Positions 20,812 to 32,300 of a stretch of 58,000 nt of DNA are shown piece by piece (position 1 is the stretch's first letter; each line of letters starts with the position of its first letter). Source of the DNA: Cryptomeria japonica (Eukaryota > Streptophyta > Pinopsida > Cupressales > Cupressaceae); contig NC_081415.1 in the NCBI RefSeq assembly GCF_030272615.1, positions 629,715,240 through 629,773,239 of the forward strand, given 5' to 3'. The translations under genes and the position numbers were made by a program. The notes under the pieces are model-generated. The model saw only the letters and a list, made by a program, of their open reading frames with translations. It ran no database searches and was not told the origin of the DNA.

Positions 20812-22040
20812 ATGCAGCAAAGACCTCAAGGATTTCATCAGTATGGTTATGGCGATAGATTTAGGAACCAAGGGTTTCAACAAGCCTTTAGCAAACCCAA
20901 GGGAGAATATGGAGGAAGATCTAGGGGCGTAAAGGAATCAATTCCCACTCGGGCTGAAGATAGTAGCGAATCAGCCGTAGAAATTGATCTTCCTGTCAAA
21001 ATTGAAGAGGATATCGCCTTGTCGAGGGAGAAGGCGGTTATCGGGAGATTCATTGGTGCCAGGATCACTAGAACACAGACTAGGGCCTAGGTTAAAGATA
21101 ATTGGAGTCAGGAAGTTGTTCTGAAGTTCATCCCAAAAGTCTTCTTCATCGTGGATTTCAGAGATGAAACGGTTAGAAACAAGATTTTGAATCAATAGAA
21201 TTGGGTATATGATTCAACCCATCTCTATCTTCAACCGTGGCAACCTAATTTTGATCTGGTTCTGTTAGCAGTATACAAGGAGCCTATATGGATTTGGTTG
21301 TACAATCTATCGATGGAGTATTGGGGTGATTCTAGTTTGGAAAGTATTGGAAGATCGTTGGGTATGTTGTTGGAAGTGGATGAAGAAATCATTAAAAATG
21401 ATTCTTACTTGTTCGCTAGGATCAAGATTGTAGAGGTCAAAAAATTTCCTTCCATCTTATACCTCAAGTTTGAGGGGAGCTGATGGAGGCAACGGGTAGA
21501 AGTGGAATTTCCTTCTCCAGACGGTGAGCGTGGTGGTTTTAAGGATCAAGTTGCAAAGGCCTCCAATGGTCTGGTTAAACTAGTCAGCAAGTGGATTTAG
21601 AAAGTTGGTGTTCGTAATTTCGTTACGAAACCGTTTCTCTAGAGCATGAGATCCATCAGAAGCTTGGCTCACCAAGGCCGACAAAGAGCTTTGGGATTGA
21701 GGGAGAATTCTCTAGAGCAGGCAGATGCGAGGAGAAGGGTGTGGAGAATACTATTCAGTTGATGGAGTCCATCCCTCATTTGAAAGGTTGTTTAGACATA
21801 GAAATTGAATATGCGAGTGAATCAGATGAAGACTTTTTGCAGGCTGATGTGTTGGACAATCTCGACCCAAGATGTATTAGCCAATCTGCAAATATACTAT
21901 TAGGCAAGGCCAAGGGGATTCGGGGTCGAAGATAAAACAAGCAGAAAAGAGAAGATAGAGCCAACGAGAAAGGCATCATTAATGTCATTGAGTTTATGAA
22001 AAAAGCCAAGGGAGTAGGGGCCTCCCTTGGGGAGAGATGA
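20812..22040 (+). pseudogene. LINE-C ORF1, DUF4283-type nucleic-acid-binding protein
   Basis: The ATG at 20812 starts a Gln/Gly/Arg-rich N-terminus (QRPQGFHQYGYGDRF). Then comes an acidic segment and the DUF4283-like domain: AVIGRFIGARI, VVLKFIPKVFFIVDFRD, LYLQPWQPNFD, IWIWLYNLSMEYWG, SLGMLLEVDEE. In this family a CCHC knuckle usually follows; here the frame breaks near 21480 and no knuckle is clear. The acidic C-terminus (frame of 21741-22040) ends in a TGA that overlaps the ORF2 ATG (ATGA, 22037-22040). Stops at 21088-21090, 21196-21198 and 21481-21483 plus a frame change make it inactive. ORF1 proteins coat LINE RNA. Confidence 0.8.
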
Positions 22041-25000
22041 AGATCATCACTTGGAATGTCAGGGGTCTTTCAGCCCCTGACAAGAAATGCTTGATAAAAC
22101 AAGCATTACATAGAGTTGATAGCGATATTGTCTTACTCCAAGAAACTAAATTATGTTTGGACAAAGCTGTCAATTTTATCTACTCCTACAATAACTGGAA
22201 AGGCTTTTTTCATGAAGCTAGAGGCACTGCCGAGGGGTTGGGATTCATGTGGAACCCGCTCAATATTAAGATGATGGAGTTGGAAAGATCAGAATATTGG
22301 TTATTTGGAGTGGTTCATAGTTTGAGGGAAAATGTGAATTTTCCACTAATCAATGTATATGGCCCAATTAAGACTGAGGAGAAAGAGAAGGTGTGGAAGG
22401 ACATTACTGAAAAGATTGGTTCCCTCAACAATGATAGAGTCATTATAGCAAGGGATTTTAATGCTCTGCTTGATCTGGAGGAGAAGAGAGGTGGTCTGAA
22501 AATGTCTAACAAATTCATGGAGGACTTCAAGGATTTTGTGATGTTGAATCATTTGTTTGACGTCATTTCAAATAATGGAAGATATACTTGGACCAACAAG
22601 AGAGAGAACTTTGCGAATATATCGGAGAGACTTGATAGATTTCTGGTGGGGCCCTTTTGGCTGGATTCTGCCTTCAACCTAGATTCTTGTATCCTCCCAT
22701 TTTCATTGTCAGATCACTTCCCGGTTCAATTAAGCTTTAAGGAAGCCAACAAGATTTCTAGAAGGATTTTTAGGTTTTAGGGTATGTGGTGGAGAGATAA
22801 GGAGTTTTTGCCAAGCGTGGAAACTTGGTGGAAAGAGAGCAACATTTTCTCTAGCACCCCAAGTTTTTGCTTTGTTAAGAGATTGAAGATGGTTAAGAAC
22901 AAAATTAAATAATGGAACAAGGAATCGTTCAAGAATATTTTTACAGAAAAGAACAGAGTGGAAGAAGAGCTGGATGACCTGAATAGAACTGCTATTTCAG
23001 CAGGGATGTCCAATGAGGAATTTGTCAGAGAGAAACAACTAAAAAGAAAATTATCAAACTTTTGCTCAAACAGGAAATCTATTAGAGGGAGAAATCGAGA
23101 GAGTGTTGGATCAAAGAAGGGGATTTGAACACAAAATTCTTTCATGCCTCTGTCAAGGCCAAAAGAGCTAATAGTCGTATTAGCCGCATTCAGGATAGGC
23201 TCGGGGTGTGGCAAGAGGAGGCAGAGACAATTGAAGACATAGCAGTGAATCACTTCAAAGCTCTGTTGGGGGAAAGATGGGACAATACCCCTTGACTTTC
23301 CTCCTCCATGCTGGATGTCATCAATAGAGTGGTTTTGGTGGAAGACAATGAACAGTTGATGCGACCCTTTACACTGCAGGAGATTAAAAAAGCCACATTC
23401 GATAATCCCCCCTTCAAAGCACTCGGTCCCGATGGTGTCACCACGGAATTTTTCCAAAAATGTTGGGCCTTCATGGGTGAAGATATCTACAAGGTGGTGG
23501 AAGATTTCAGAAGGAAAGGGAAATTTGTCAGAGAAATGAATAATACGGTCATTGTCTTGATCCCCAAGAAGCAAGATTGCTCGACCATGATGGACTTCCA
23601 TCCGATCTCATTGTGCAATTCCTTGTACAAAATTGTGTCTAAGGCTATGGTTAATAGATTGAAACCGTTGCTCAAAAACATCATCTCTGATGAGCAACAC
23701 GGCTTCGTCCCCGAGAGAGAAATTGTGGACAACATCATCTTGGCAGGGGAGACCATCCATTCTATGTACTCTGATAAGAAACAAGGTATGATTGTTAAAT
23801 TAGATGTTAGAAAAGCATATAACAAGAGTTTGGTGGTCCTTTTTGTTTGATGTTCTCTGTCGTTTCAGATTCGATAAAGGTTGGGTGAAATGCATTGAGC
23901 ATTGTGTCTTCAGTCAATTTCTCTATTCTTGTAAATGGTTCGGTATGTGGTTTCTTCCAAGCTACTAATGGGTTAAGACAAGGTGATCCCCTATCTCCCT
24001 TTTTGTTTGTTTTAATGGCAGAAGTATTGGGGAGAAATATCAAAAAGTAGGTAAGGTTGGGCCTATGGAGAGGGATCTCTATTATTGAGAATTTGGAGCC
24101 TATCTCGCACTCTCAATTTGCAGATGACGCCATTCTTTTTGGGGAGGCTACGGTTAGGGAGGCAAAAATTATCAAGCAGGTGCTTGATTGTTATGAGAAA
24201 ATCTCCGGCCAATGCATGAACAAAAACAAGTCAATGGTGTTTTTCTTAAACACTAGCAGAAGGCTTTGTTCTGAAATATCAGAATTCCTGGAGTTTGAGC
24301 CAGGTGAGTTCCCCATAACTTATCTTGGAGTCCCACTTTTTGCCAGAAGAGTCGACAATAAACTGTGTGAAGAGGTAATCAATAAATGTAATCACAAGGT
24401 GGATTCCTAGAAAAATAGATGGCTTTCTCAGGTAGGAAGAATTCAAATGATTAAGGCAGTGCTATCGGCCATTTCCACATATTACATGTCATGCTATAGG
24501 TTATCTAGTAGGGCGTCTATGACGATTGACAGATTTCTTAAGAAATTCTTGTGGGAAGGATCGAAGGAGGAAAGAAGGATTCCCTTGATTAAATGAGACA
24601 CTGCTTGTATGATCAAGGAAGAAGGTGGGGCAGGTTTAAGAAAGATGAATTTGCAAAATTTGGCATTAGGTGCTAAGCTAGCGTGGAAGATGTATAAATT
24701 CCCCAAGAAGCTTTGGTGTAGAATTTTGGTGGCAAAATATCTAGATTCTAATTCCCCTGACAGAATCTTGATGGTGCCCAATTCGGTTCGAGGTTCACCG
24801 ATTTGGAGATTCATTTGGGAAAGTTGCAAGCTTATCATAGAGCACCTAATCTAGAAGATTGACAATGGTAAAAGAGCATGGTTTTGGCACTATTCGTGGA
24901 ATGGGGATGAGCCAATAGCAGACTTGTTTGAAGACAAAGATTGGGTCAATTAGATTGAAGCATATGTTGGTCAATGGGTGGCATATTACTTTTAAACAAT

Positions 25001-26286
25001 TCTTAACCCATCTGCTTCTTTGTCTTGGAAGAGTGTGTGTGAATGGCATCAGGTAAATCATAGTTGGCTCTCAGATGTTCTCCAGAGAAAAAAGGTTTTC
25101 CCCTCAGATGAGGAAGATGGCCTAATATGGAGTGCTTCCAAGTCGGGAGAATATAGAGTCAGCCTTGGATACGAGCTCCAGAGGAAGAGAGAGGAATTGT
25201 AGTTGGCCCTCGATCTTGTGTTGCAGCAAGTGGATTCCTCTGAAAGCAGGGGCTTTTCTTTGGATTTCTATTCATGGCAGGATTCTCACCGGAAGCAGAT
25301 TGAAAACCATCGGGATCTCGGGGCCAAATTGGTGCATCATGTGCAAGCAAGAGGAGGAATCGGCCGATCATCTTCTCTATTGGTGCCCTTATGCAAGTAT
25401 TTGTTGGGATTGGCTTTTAGATATGCTACAATGTTTCACTGCTAAAAACCAAACTCTAAAGGATTTTCTCTTATTCTGGCCGACTAAAGGTAGACATTCT
25501 AAATGGGGATTACTTTAGATTGTTTGTCCCTCTATGTTAGTTTGGCATGTTTGGAAGGAACGCAACAGAAGGATTTTTAAGGAAGAAGCTATGGAGGCTC
25601 GTTTCCTTAAGGCCAAGATAAAATGTGTGATTGAGGAAGTTGTTAACATCAGAACGCAAGGGGTGAATTACAAATACCTATCGAAGTGGGACTTCGATAT
25701 GGAAAAATCTTGGGACTTAAAGAAGAAGTGCGATCATAGATTAAATGATAAGAAAGCAAAAAGAAAGAACGTTACGTGGCAGGCTTCGTCATCAGGGTGG
25801 ATGAAATTAAATTTTGATGATGCAAGTAGAGAAAATCTAGGTCGGAGTGGTCTGGGAGCTATCATTAGAAACGATATGGGTGAGGTGATGCGGGTCTAAT
25901 TGGGTCCAGTTGGATTAGTAACCAACAATGTGGAAAAAATTTCCACGTTAGAGGCAGAGCTTCAGTGGTGTGTCAACAATGAGGTGGTCAATCTTATTAT
26001 TGAAGGAGATTCTCAAGTCATCCTCAATGGTGTAACCAAATCCATATTCCAGAACTGGCGGTTGGAGTGTTGGATTCCAAGGATTAATAAGCTTTTGAAT
26101 AGTCTAGGTGACTATCACATTAGGCACATGTACTGGGAAGGCAACAAAGCAGCAGACTATTTGGCAAATATGGGGATTGAGGTGGATTCTGTCAGAGAAG
26201 TTGGCAGGGAAGACATGATGTCGATTGGACTTACGGAAATCGTATCTCTTGATAAGATTTCAATCCTAAAAACTGGTATTAGATAG
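22037..26286 (+). pseudogene. LINE-C ORF2: endonuclease, reverse transcriptase, zf-RVT, RNase H
   Basis: The endonuclease (22037-22780) is one intact frame of 247 residues: MKIITWNVRGLS, LLQETKL, NVYGP, DFNALLDLEEKRGG, RLDRFLVG, LSDHFPV. The RT follows from about 23308: KALGPDG, NNTVIVLIPKK, ISLCNSLYKIVSKAMVNRL, motif A VKLDVRKAY, motif [14 protein letters not shown] (~23970), motif C QFADDAILF (24115), ITYLGVPLF. The zf-RVT region is at 25200-25440 (CIMCKQEEESADHLLYWC). RNase H (25780-26180) keeps its acidic residues: KLNFDDAS, LEAEL, EGDS and NKAADYLAN. At least eight stops or frameshifts break the frame after the endonuclease. ORF2 performs target nicking, reverse transcription and template removal. 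Fusion to an RNase H of this type is known in plant L1 elements. Confidence 0.92.
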
Positions 26287-26300
26287 TTTAGCATATTTTG

Positions 26301-27056
26301 ATGGCATAGGCAGAGGGTGATGGGATCCCAGATTGGAGACTAATCGACTACGAGGAGGACATGAGGTTTGTGGGGTTTTGCTTCCATATCAAGAAAAGTC
26401 ACTTGGGCACATGTTGTCTGCCAGCTAGATTGTCCCAAGCTTTCTAGTTTTGGGTGTCGTTGTTGATAAATCTGAAGGGAATACCATTTATAAACCCAAT
26501 TCTGGCTTCATTCATAGTATAAAGGATTATGGCAAAGCATTTAGGAATCGTCTGCAAGTGCAGCAAGGTGTCTTCTCTAGAGGAAAAGCCAAATGAATAG
26601 ATTGAGTGCCTCTTCAATAAGGCGAATGATCACAAAAAAGCAACCGTGGTAGATATTCTGGGTCTTGGCTATTGGTCTGGGGGACATGTGCACGATGGTA
26701 GATTGGTGGAATATTTGTTCCAGCCAATCATTCAGGACCTGGGTCATCCATTATCGACAAATGGCATCCTACGGAGGATGGTGGAGGAGGAGATTTACTT
26801 AGAGGTTATGCGAGCTTTGGATGGAATTGTCTCCAATCCTTAAGACAGGTGCATGCTGGGTTATTTCTATCTGCAAGTAGTAGGGATTAAGACAAAGATG
26901 TAGAAGGCTTGGTCCATCTTCAAAGTAGGCATTGTTAAGGAAAATGGTATGGATAGGTTTGAAGCCTTCCTTCAGGAAAATGGTGATCTCTTTCCAGAAG
27001 GAGTAGGTGATAGGCTAGTGGTCATAGGAAATGGGATCAAGTATCTGTATAATTGA
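26301..27056 (+). pseudogene. Possible third reading frame of LINE-C
   Basis: Fifteen bases after the ORF2 stop an ATG opens a frame about 250 codons long, offset from ORF2, with seven in-frame stops. Between stops it looks protein-like: DGIPDWRLIDYEEDMRF, VVDILGLGYWSGGHVHDG, EYLFQPIIQDLGHPL, MDRFEAFLQENGDLF. The longest uninterrupted run is ~80 codons (to 26843). I recognise no domain, and it does not resemble the third frame of LINE-D at 52320. It lies between ORF2 and the A-tail, so it was mobilised with the LINE. Given its stops, it could be 3' UTR that is only fortuitously open. Confidence 0.35.
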
Positions 27057-27164
27057 TCTCTTTTGGATATTGTAGAAGGAGTGGCATCTCCATCACCCTG
27101 TGTAAGTTTTTCATTTGGAAATACAATGGGTACTGCCCCCTAGGCAGAACTTGATTAAAAAAAA

Positions 27165-27498
27165 AAAACTCAAAAACCCTAAAAAAATCAGATATCTGAT
27201 TTCTGTGGGTATTTTTTTACCCACTGTAATAGCCCGTGGGTCATTTTTCACCCATGGGCTGCACTACAAGAGAGAAATCCAATATCAGATAATAGTGGAT
27301 ATCTGATTTTGGGCATAAAAACGTGTGATTTTCTCATCTCAGGTATGATTTCATGCCATTTTGTTGTTTTTTATCATTTTTTTTGCATTTTTTATTTGTT
27401 TTTTGGTTTTTCATTTAAACTAGGTTTTCTAAATTGAGATACAATTTTATTTCAAATTTGTTGATTAAATTGAAATTTTTAAAATTCAATCAGGTTAA
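27165..27498 (+). other. TIR-element leader with clustered hairpins
   Basis: This non-coding stretch lies between the LINE tail and the gene at 27499. It holds an 18-bp perfect palindrome around ATCAGATATCTGAT (27185-27202), a GTGGGTA/TACCCAC stem (27205-27224), an 11-bp stem AGCCCRTGGGT/ACCCATGGGCT (27231-27260, one G-T pair) and ATCAGAT/ATCTGAT arms (27284-27307). A T-rich run follows to the ATG. CACTACAAGAGA at 27262 resembles a CACTA terminus, but no partner end was found. Confidence 0.7.
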
Positions 27499-29211
27499 AT
27501 GGGGGATAATAATGAAAAATGTGAACAACCACAACCACCAAACTCTCCTGTAGAAAACCCTCCATTGCCAAACCCCCCTCAATTCAAGATTTAATTGTCC
27601 AAAATTTGAACCAATTGAGGGGCATTGCAAATGTTTATAGTAGAATCCCTCATTTAGCCCCAATATTAGATCCCCTTATAATAAACAATGTACAAACCAT
27701 CACTAAGGAGCACAATGCTTCTCTTTTGTGGCAAGACTCCATGAGGGATAGATATGTGAATGGCTTGACCCATGATCAGGTCAAGGAGCTTGAGATTTTG
27801 AAAGCTGATATTGTCGCATTGTTTGTCAATCCCCACACTAGATAGCCTGTAGATGTGAAAAAAATAAAACTTTCCATAAAATAGTGTACAAATGATGATA
27901 TGGTGAATAACTTTTGGGATCATTGGTGGATGGTTTTTGATAAACCACCCAACAACAATCTCAATGTCCCCTTCTATTTCATTAAAAAATTGTATGCTAA
28001 GTTTATTTTGGGAAAGCATGTCAGCTACTTTGACATCAAGCCTTTCCAGGGTGTGGGTTTAGGTATGCCTCAAGATAGACCTAGGGCAGTTCGAGTAGTA
28101 CAGGGCCCGTATGTCCTCCTCCTCTTGTTGATCCCCCACCTCCAGTACAGCATCTAGATATCATTGTTGAGGAAACGTCATGGACTATATCGTCTATTCA
28201 CTCTTTGAGTATCCTTTTGGTTTCTCAGGTTGGGGCACTAGCTCATCCTTTTAGTGATGGTGTTGATGGATCCGGTGGCACTGACACATCCTCTTCGAGT
28301 CCACATATTTGTGTATCACATAGTTGTGTTATGTGCGGGCATGTATGCTTAGGTCTAGTTGGAGAGCATGTTGATCCTCCCATGGACACTATAGCTCATG
28401 AGGTGCATGAAATGAACGATGCACCATATGTGATGATGGGGACTGTAGGATACCCTGGAGATTCCTTTCATGCTAGAGGCAAGGAGGTACCTTCATCATA
28501 CACTGACGATGTAGTGGTAAGAGTTGTATTTTCACAGTGCATATTATTTTAAATGAATATTTATAATATAGATAGTATTAAGTACTAATGTTTACATACA
28601 TGGTCTATTTAATAGTTGATGACAAAGGAGGAGTTGAAATAGGTCCATGATGGCACCTTTACAACCATTTCAGTCATTTACGTTATTATTGTGCATACAT
28701 GCTTGTAATTTATATTGGCATTAACTAAATTATATAGTAACTTGCATGTTTATCTTATTTTACTCTTGTAGGACACAAGTAGCGCAAGTGCGGTGTCGTC
28801 TGATTCAGGCTCTTCTGGTGCAGTTGGAGACAAGGGAAAGGTAATTGAATGAAAACATGATTGAATTAAGAGTTAAAATAACTTATAATAATTATACATG
28901 TGTACATAGATTAATAGTTTCACATACTTGTCATCTTTAAATGTACATAAAATTGTTGGCTTCACATCCTTGTTGATTGCGTCCATTATACCTGAAGAAG
29001 AAGAGATGCATTAGGTACATGTGTCTATTTTATTTTGTGTTTAGTAGATATAATTTGTTCCTATCAGTGACAATTATATGCTAACTTGTATCAATATTAT
29101 GTTTGTGAACATATGTAGGTTGTGTTTGAAAATCTTGATGGCATACCTCCTCTAGCGAAGACATATGTCAAGAATCCTCCAAAGATGAAGAGGAAATGTG
29201 GAGATGAGGTA
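27499..29211 (+). pseudogene. Unrecognised intron-containing gene of the TIR element
   Basis: I do not recognise the family. Exon 1 starts at the ATG at 27499 (MGDNNEKCEQPQPPNSP, Pro/Asn-rich). After a frame change near 27590 it runs LNQLRGIANVYSRIPHLAPI, LLWQDSMRDRYVNGLTHDQV, KELEILKADIVALFVNP, NNFWDHWWMVFDKPPNNNL and ILGKHVSYFDIKPFQGVGLG. After another frame change near 28100 a Ser/Gly/His-rich tail ends DDVV at 28515. Then come GT...AG introns with phase-0 exons of 24 codons (28772-28841, DTSSASAVSSDSGSSG) and 30 codons (29120-29208, VVFENLDGIPPLAKTYV), the last followed by GTAAAC. Two stops lie in exon 1. The next intron runs into the satellite at 29312. It is the only gene-like unit of the TIR element besides the nested LINE, so a transposition role is plausible but unproven. 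Confidence 0.55.
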
Positions 29212-29311
29212 AACAAGAATTAAATTTTCTAGAGTTCAATTATAGTTCAATGTATATTGATTTTTATGTTAACTTTTCAAATGTGAATTATATAATATAA
29301 CTAATTTTAAT

Positions 29312-32300
29312 CGTTAGGGGTCGTATGGTGTCCTAAAGGATCATATGGTGTCTTATGACCCCTTAGGACACCATAAGACCCCTAACGACACCATATGATC
29401 CCTTAGGTGTCGTTAGGGTTCATATGGTGTCCTTGTTGGCAATGGGCCAGCATCCCTTGTGGGGATTTGTGACATGGTTTAACAACCTCTTGTGGATTCT
29501 ATAAGTCTAGTGGTTGTATTGGGCATTGACAAGATCGATCTTTTGGTGTAATGATAACCCTATCTTGTATCAAGTGGTATCAAAGCTTGGTCATAGGATC
29601 GAATCACGCAGGCCGCAACGAGTGATGCTGGGAGGGGGATTGTTGACAGTGGGCCAGTGTCCCTCGCGGGGATTCATGACATGGTTTAATAGCCTCATGT
29701 GGATTCTATAAGTCTAGTGGTTGTATCAGGCATTGACAAGGTTGATCTTTTGGTGAAATGACAACCCGAGCTTGTAACAATCTTAAGGGGTCATATGGTG
29801 TCCTATGACCCCTTAGGACACCATATGATCCCTTAGGACACCATATGGTGTTGTTAGGGGCCGTATGGTGTCCTACAAGGTTATATGGTGTCCTATGACC
29901 TCTTAGGACACCATACGACCCCTAACATCACCATATGACACCTTAGGTGTTGTTAGGGGTCGTATGGTGTTGTAAGGGGTCATATGGTGTCCTAAGGGGT
30001 CAAAGGACACCATACGACCCCTTAGGACACCATATGACCCCTAAAGACACCATATGGTGTCCTAAGGGCTCATATGGTGTCCTCAGGGGTCATAGGACAC
30101 CATATGAGCCCTTAGGACACCATACGACCCCTAAGGATACCTAGGGGTCATATCATGTTGTTAGGGGTCGTATGGTATCCTAAGGGGTCATATGGTGTCG
30201 TATGACCCCTTAGGACACCATACGAGGCCTAATGACACCATATGATACCTTAGGTGTTGTTAGGGGTCGTATGGTGTCCTAAGGGGTTATATGGTGTCCT
30301 ATGACCCCTTAGGACACCATATGACCCCTTAAGTGTCGTTAGGGATCATATTGTATCCTAAAGGGTCATATCATGTCCTATGACCCCTTAGGACACCATA
30401 TGAGCCCTTAGGACACCATATGGTGTCATTAGGGGTTGTATGGTGTCCTAAGGGGTCATATGGTGTCTTATGACCTCTTAAGACACCATACGGTCCCTAA
30501 CAACACCATATGACACCTTAGGTGTCATTAGGGGTCGTATGGTGTCCTAAGGAGTCATATGGTGTCCTATGACCCCTTAGGACACTATATGAGCCCTTAG
30601 GACACCATATGGTGTCATTAGGGGTCGTATGGTGTCTTAAAGGGTCATATGGTCTCCTATGACCCCTTACGACACCATAAGATCCCTAACGACACCATAT
30701 GACCCCTAACGACACCATATGACCCCTTAGGTCTCGTTAGGGGTCATATTGTATCCTAAGGGGTCATATAGTGTCCTATGACCCTTTAGGACACCATATG
30801 AGCCCTTAGAACACCATATGGTGTTGTTAGGGGTCTTATGATGTCCTAAGGCATCATATGGTGTCCTAAGGGATCATATGGTGTCCTAAGGGGTCATAGG
30901 ACACCATATGACCCCTTAGAACACTAGATAGTGTGGTGTCCTAAGGGCTCATATGGTGTCCTAAGGGGTCATAGGACACCATATGACCCCTTAGGACATG
31001 ATACAACTCCTAACAACACCTAAGGGGTCATATAGTGTTGTTAGAGGTTGTATGGTGTACTAAGGGGTCATAGGATGTCATACGACCCCTTATGACACCA
31101 TACGACACCATATGACCCCTTAGGTGTTGTATCATGTCCTAAGGGGTCATATGGTGTCCTATGAACCCTTAGGATGTCATATGAGCCCTTAGGACACCAT
31201 ATGGTGTCGTTAGGGATTGTATGGTGTCCTAAGGGGTCATATGGTGTCCTATGAACCCTTAGGACACCATAAGACACCTTAGGTGTCCTTAGGGGTCGTA
31301 TGGTGTCGTAAGGGGTCATATGGTGTCCTATGACCCCTAACGACACCATATGACCCCTTATGTGTTGTTAGGGGTTGTATCATGTCCTAAGGGGTCATGT
31401 GGTGTCCTATGACCCCTTAGGACACCATATGAGCCCTTAGGACACCATATGGTGTCATTAGGGGTCATATGGTGTCCTAAGGGGTCATATGGTGTCCTAT
31501 GACCCTTTAGGACACCATATGCCCCTAACGACACCATATGACACCTTAGGTGTCGTTAGGGGTCACATGGTGTCCTAAGGGGTCATATGGTGTCCTATGA
31601 CCCCTTATGACACAATATGAGTCTTAACGACACCATAGGACACCTTAGGTTTCGTTAGGGGTCGTATGGTGTCCTAAGGAGTCATATGGTGTCCTATGAC
31701 CCCTTAGGACACCATAAGACCCCTAACAAAACTATATGACCCCTTAAGTGTCATTAGGGGTCATATTGTATCCTAAAGGGTCATATGGTGTCCTATGACC
31801 CCTTAGGACATCATATGAGCCCTTAGGATACCATATGGTGTCGTTATGGGTCGTATGGTGTTCTAAGGGGTCATATGGTGTCCTATGACCTCTTAGAATA
31901 CCATATGACCCCTAACGACACCATATGACACCTTAGGTGTCGTTAGGGGTCGTATGGTGTCTTAAGGGGTCATATGGTGTCCTATGACCCCTTAGGACAC
32001 CATATGAGCCCTTAGGATACCATATGGTGTCGTATGGTGTCCTAAAGGGTCATATGGTGTCCTATGATCCCTTAGGATACCATAAGACTCCTAACAACAC
32101 TATATGACCGCTTAGGTGTCATTAGGGGTCATATTGTGTCCTAAGGGGTCATATGGTGTCCTATGACCCCTTAGGACACCATATGAGCCCTTAGAACACC
32201 ATATGGTTTCGTTATGGGTCGTATGGTGTGCTCAAGGGTCATATTGTGTCCTAAGGGGTCATAAGACATCATATGACCCCTGAGGACACCATATGACCCC

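Larger units (their letters stand above)
20785..27164 (+). mobile_element. LINE-C, L1-type, with poly(A) and target duplication
   Basis: A 6.4-kb non-LTR retrotransposon. AAAACTCAAAA at 20774-20784 is repeated at 27165-27175, the second copy overlapping the A-tail (27157-27168). This is an 11-bp target duplication, as produced by target-primed reverse transcription. It contains ORF1, ORF2 (endonuclease, RT, zf-RVT, RNase H) and a weak third frame before the tail. ORF1 begins within ~30 bp of the left edge, so the copy is full length or only slightly 5'-truncated. It sits inside the 20452-34183 TIR element, between two of its palindromes. Confidence 0.85.

Noticed and set aside
22777-23601. 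274-residue minus-strand frame opposite LINE-C ORF2
   Set aside because: It lies antisense to the linker and RT, which have clear motifs on the plus strand; composition is that of a shadow frame.
27262-27273. CACTACAAGAGA as a CACTA transposon end
   Set aside because: No complementary end, no TNP2 nearby on this side and no 3-bp duplication; recorded only as a resemblance.
29573-29640. tRNA-like sequence (GGATCGAATC) as a tRNA gene
   Set aside because: Only 68 bp between two LTRs, with primer site and polypurine tract; no cloverleaf could be drawn.
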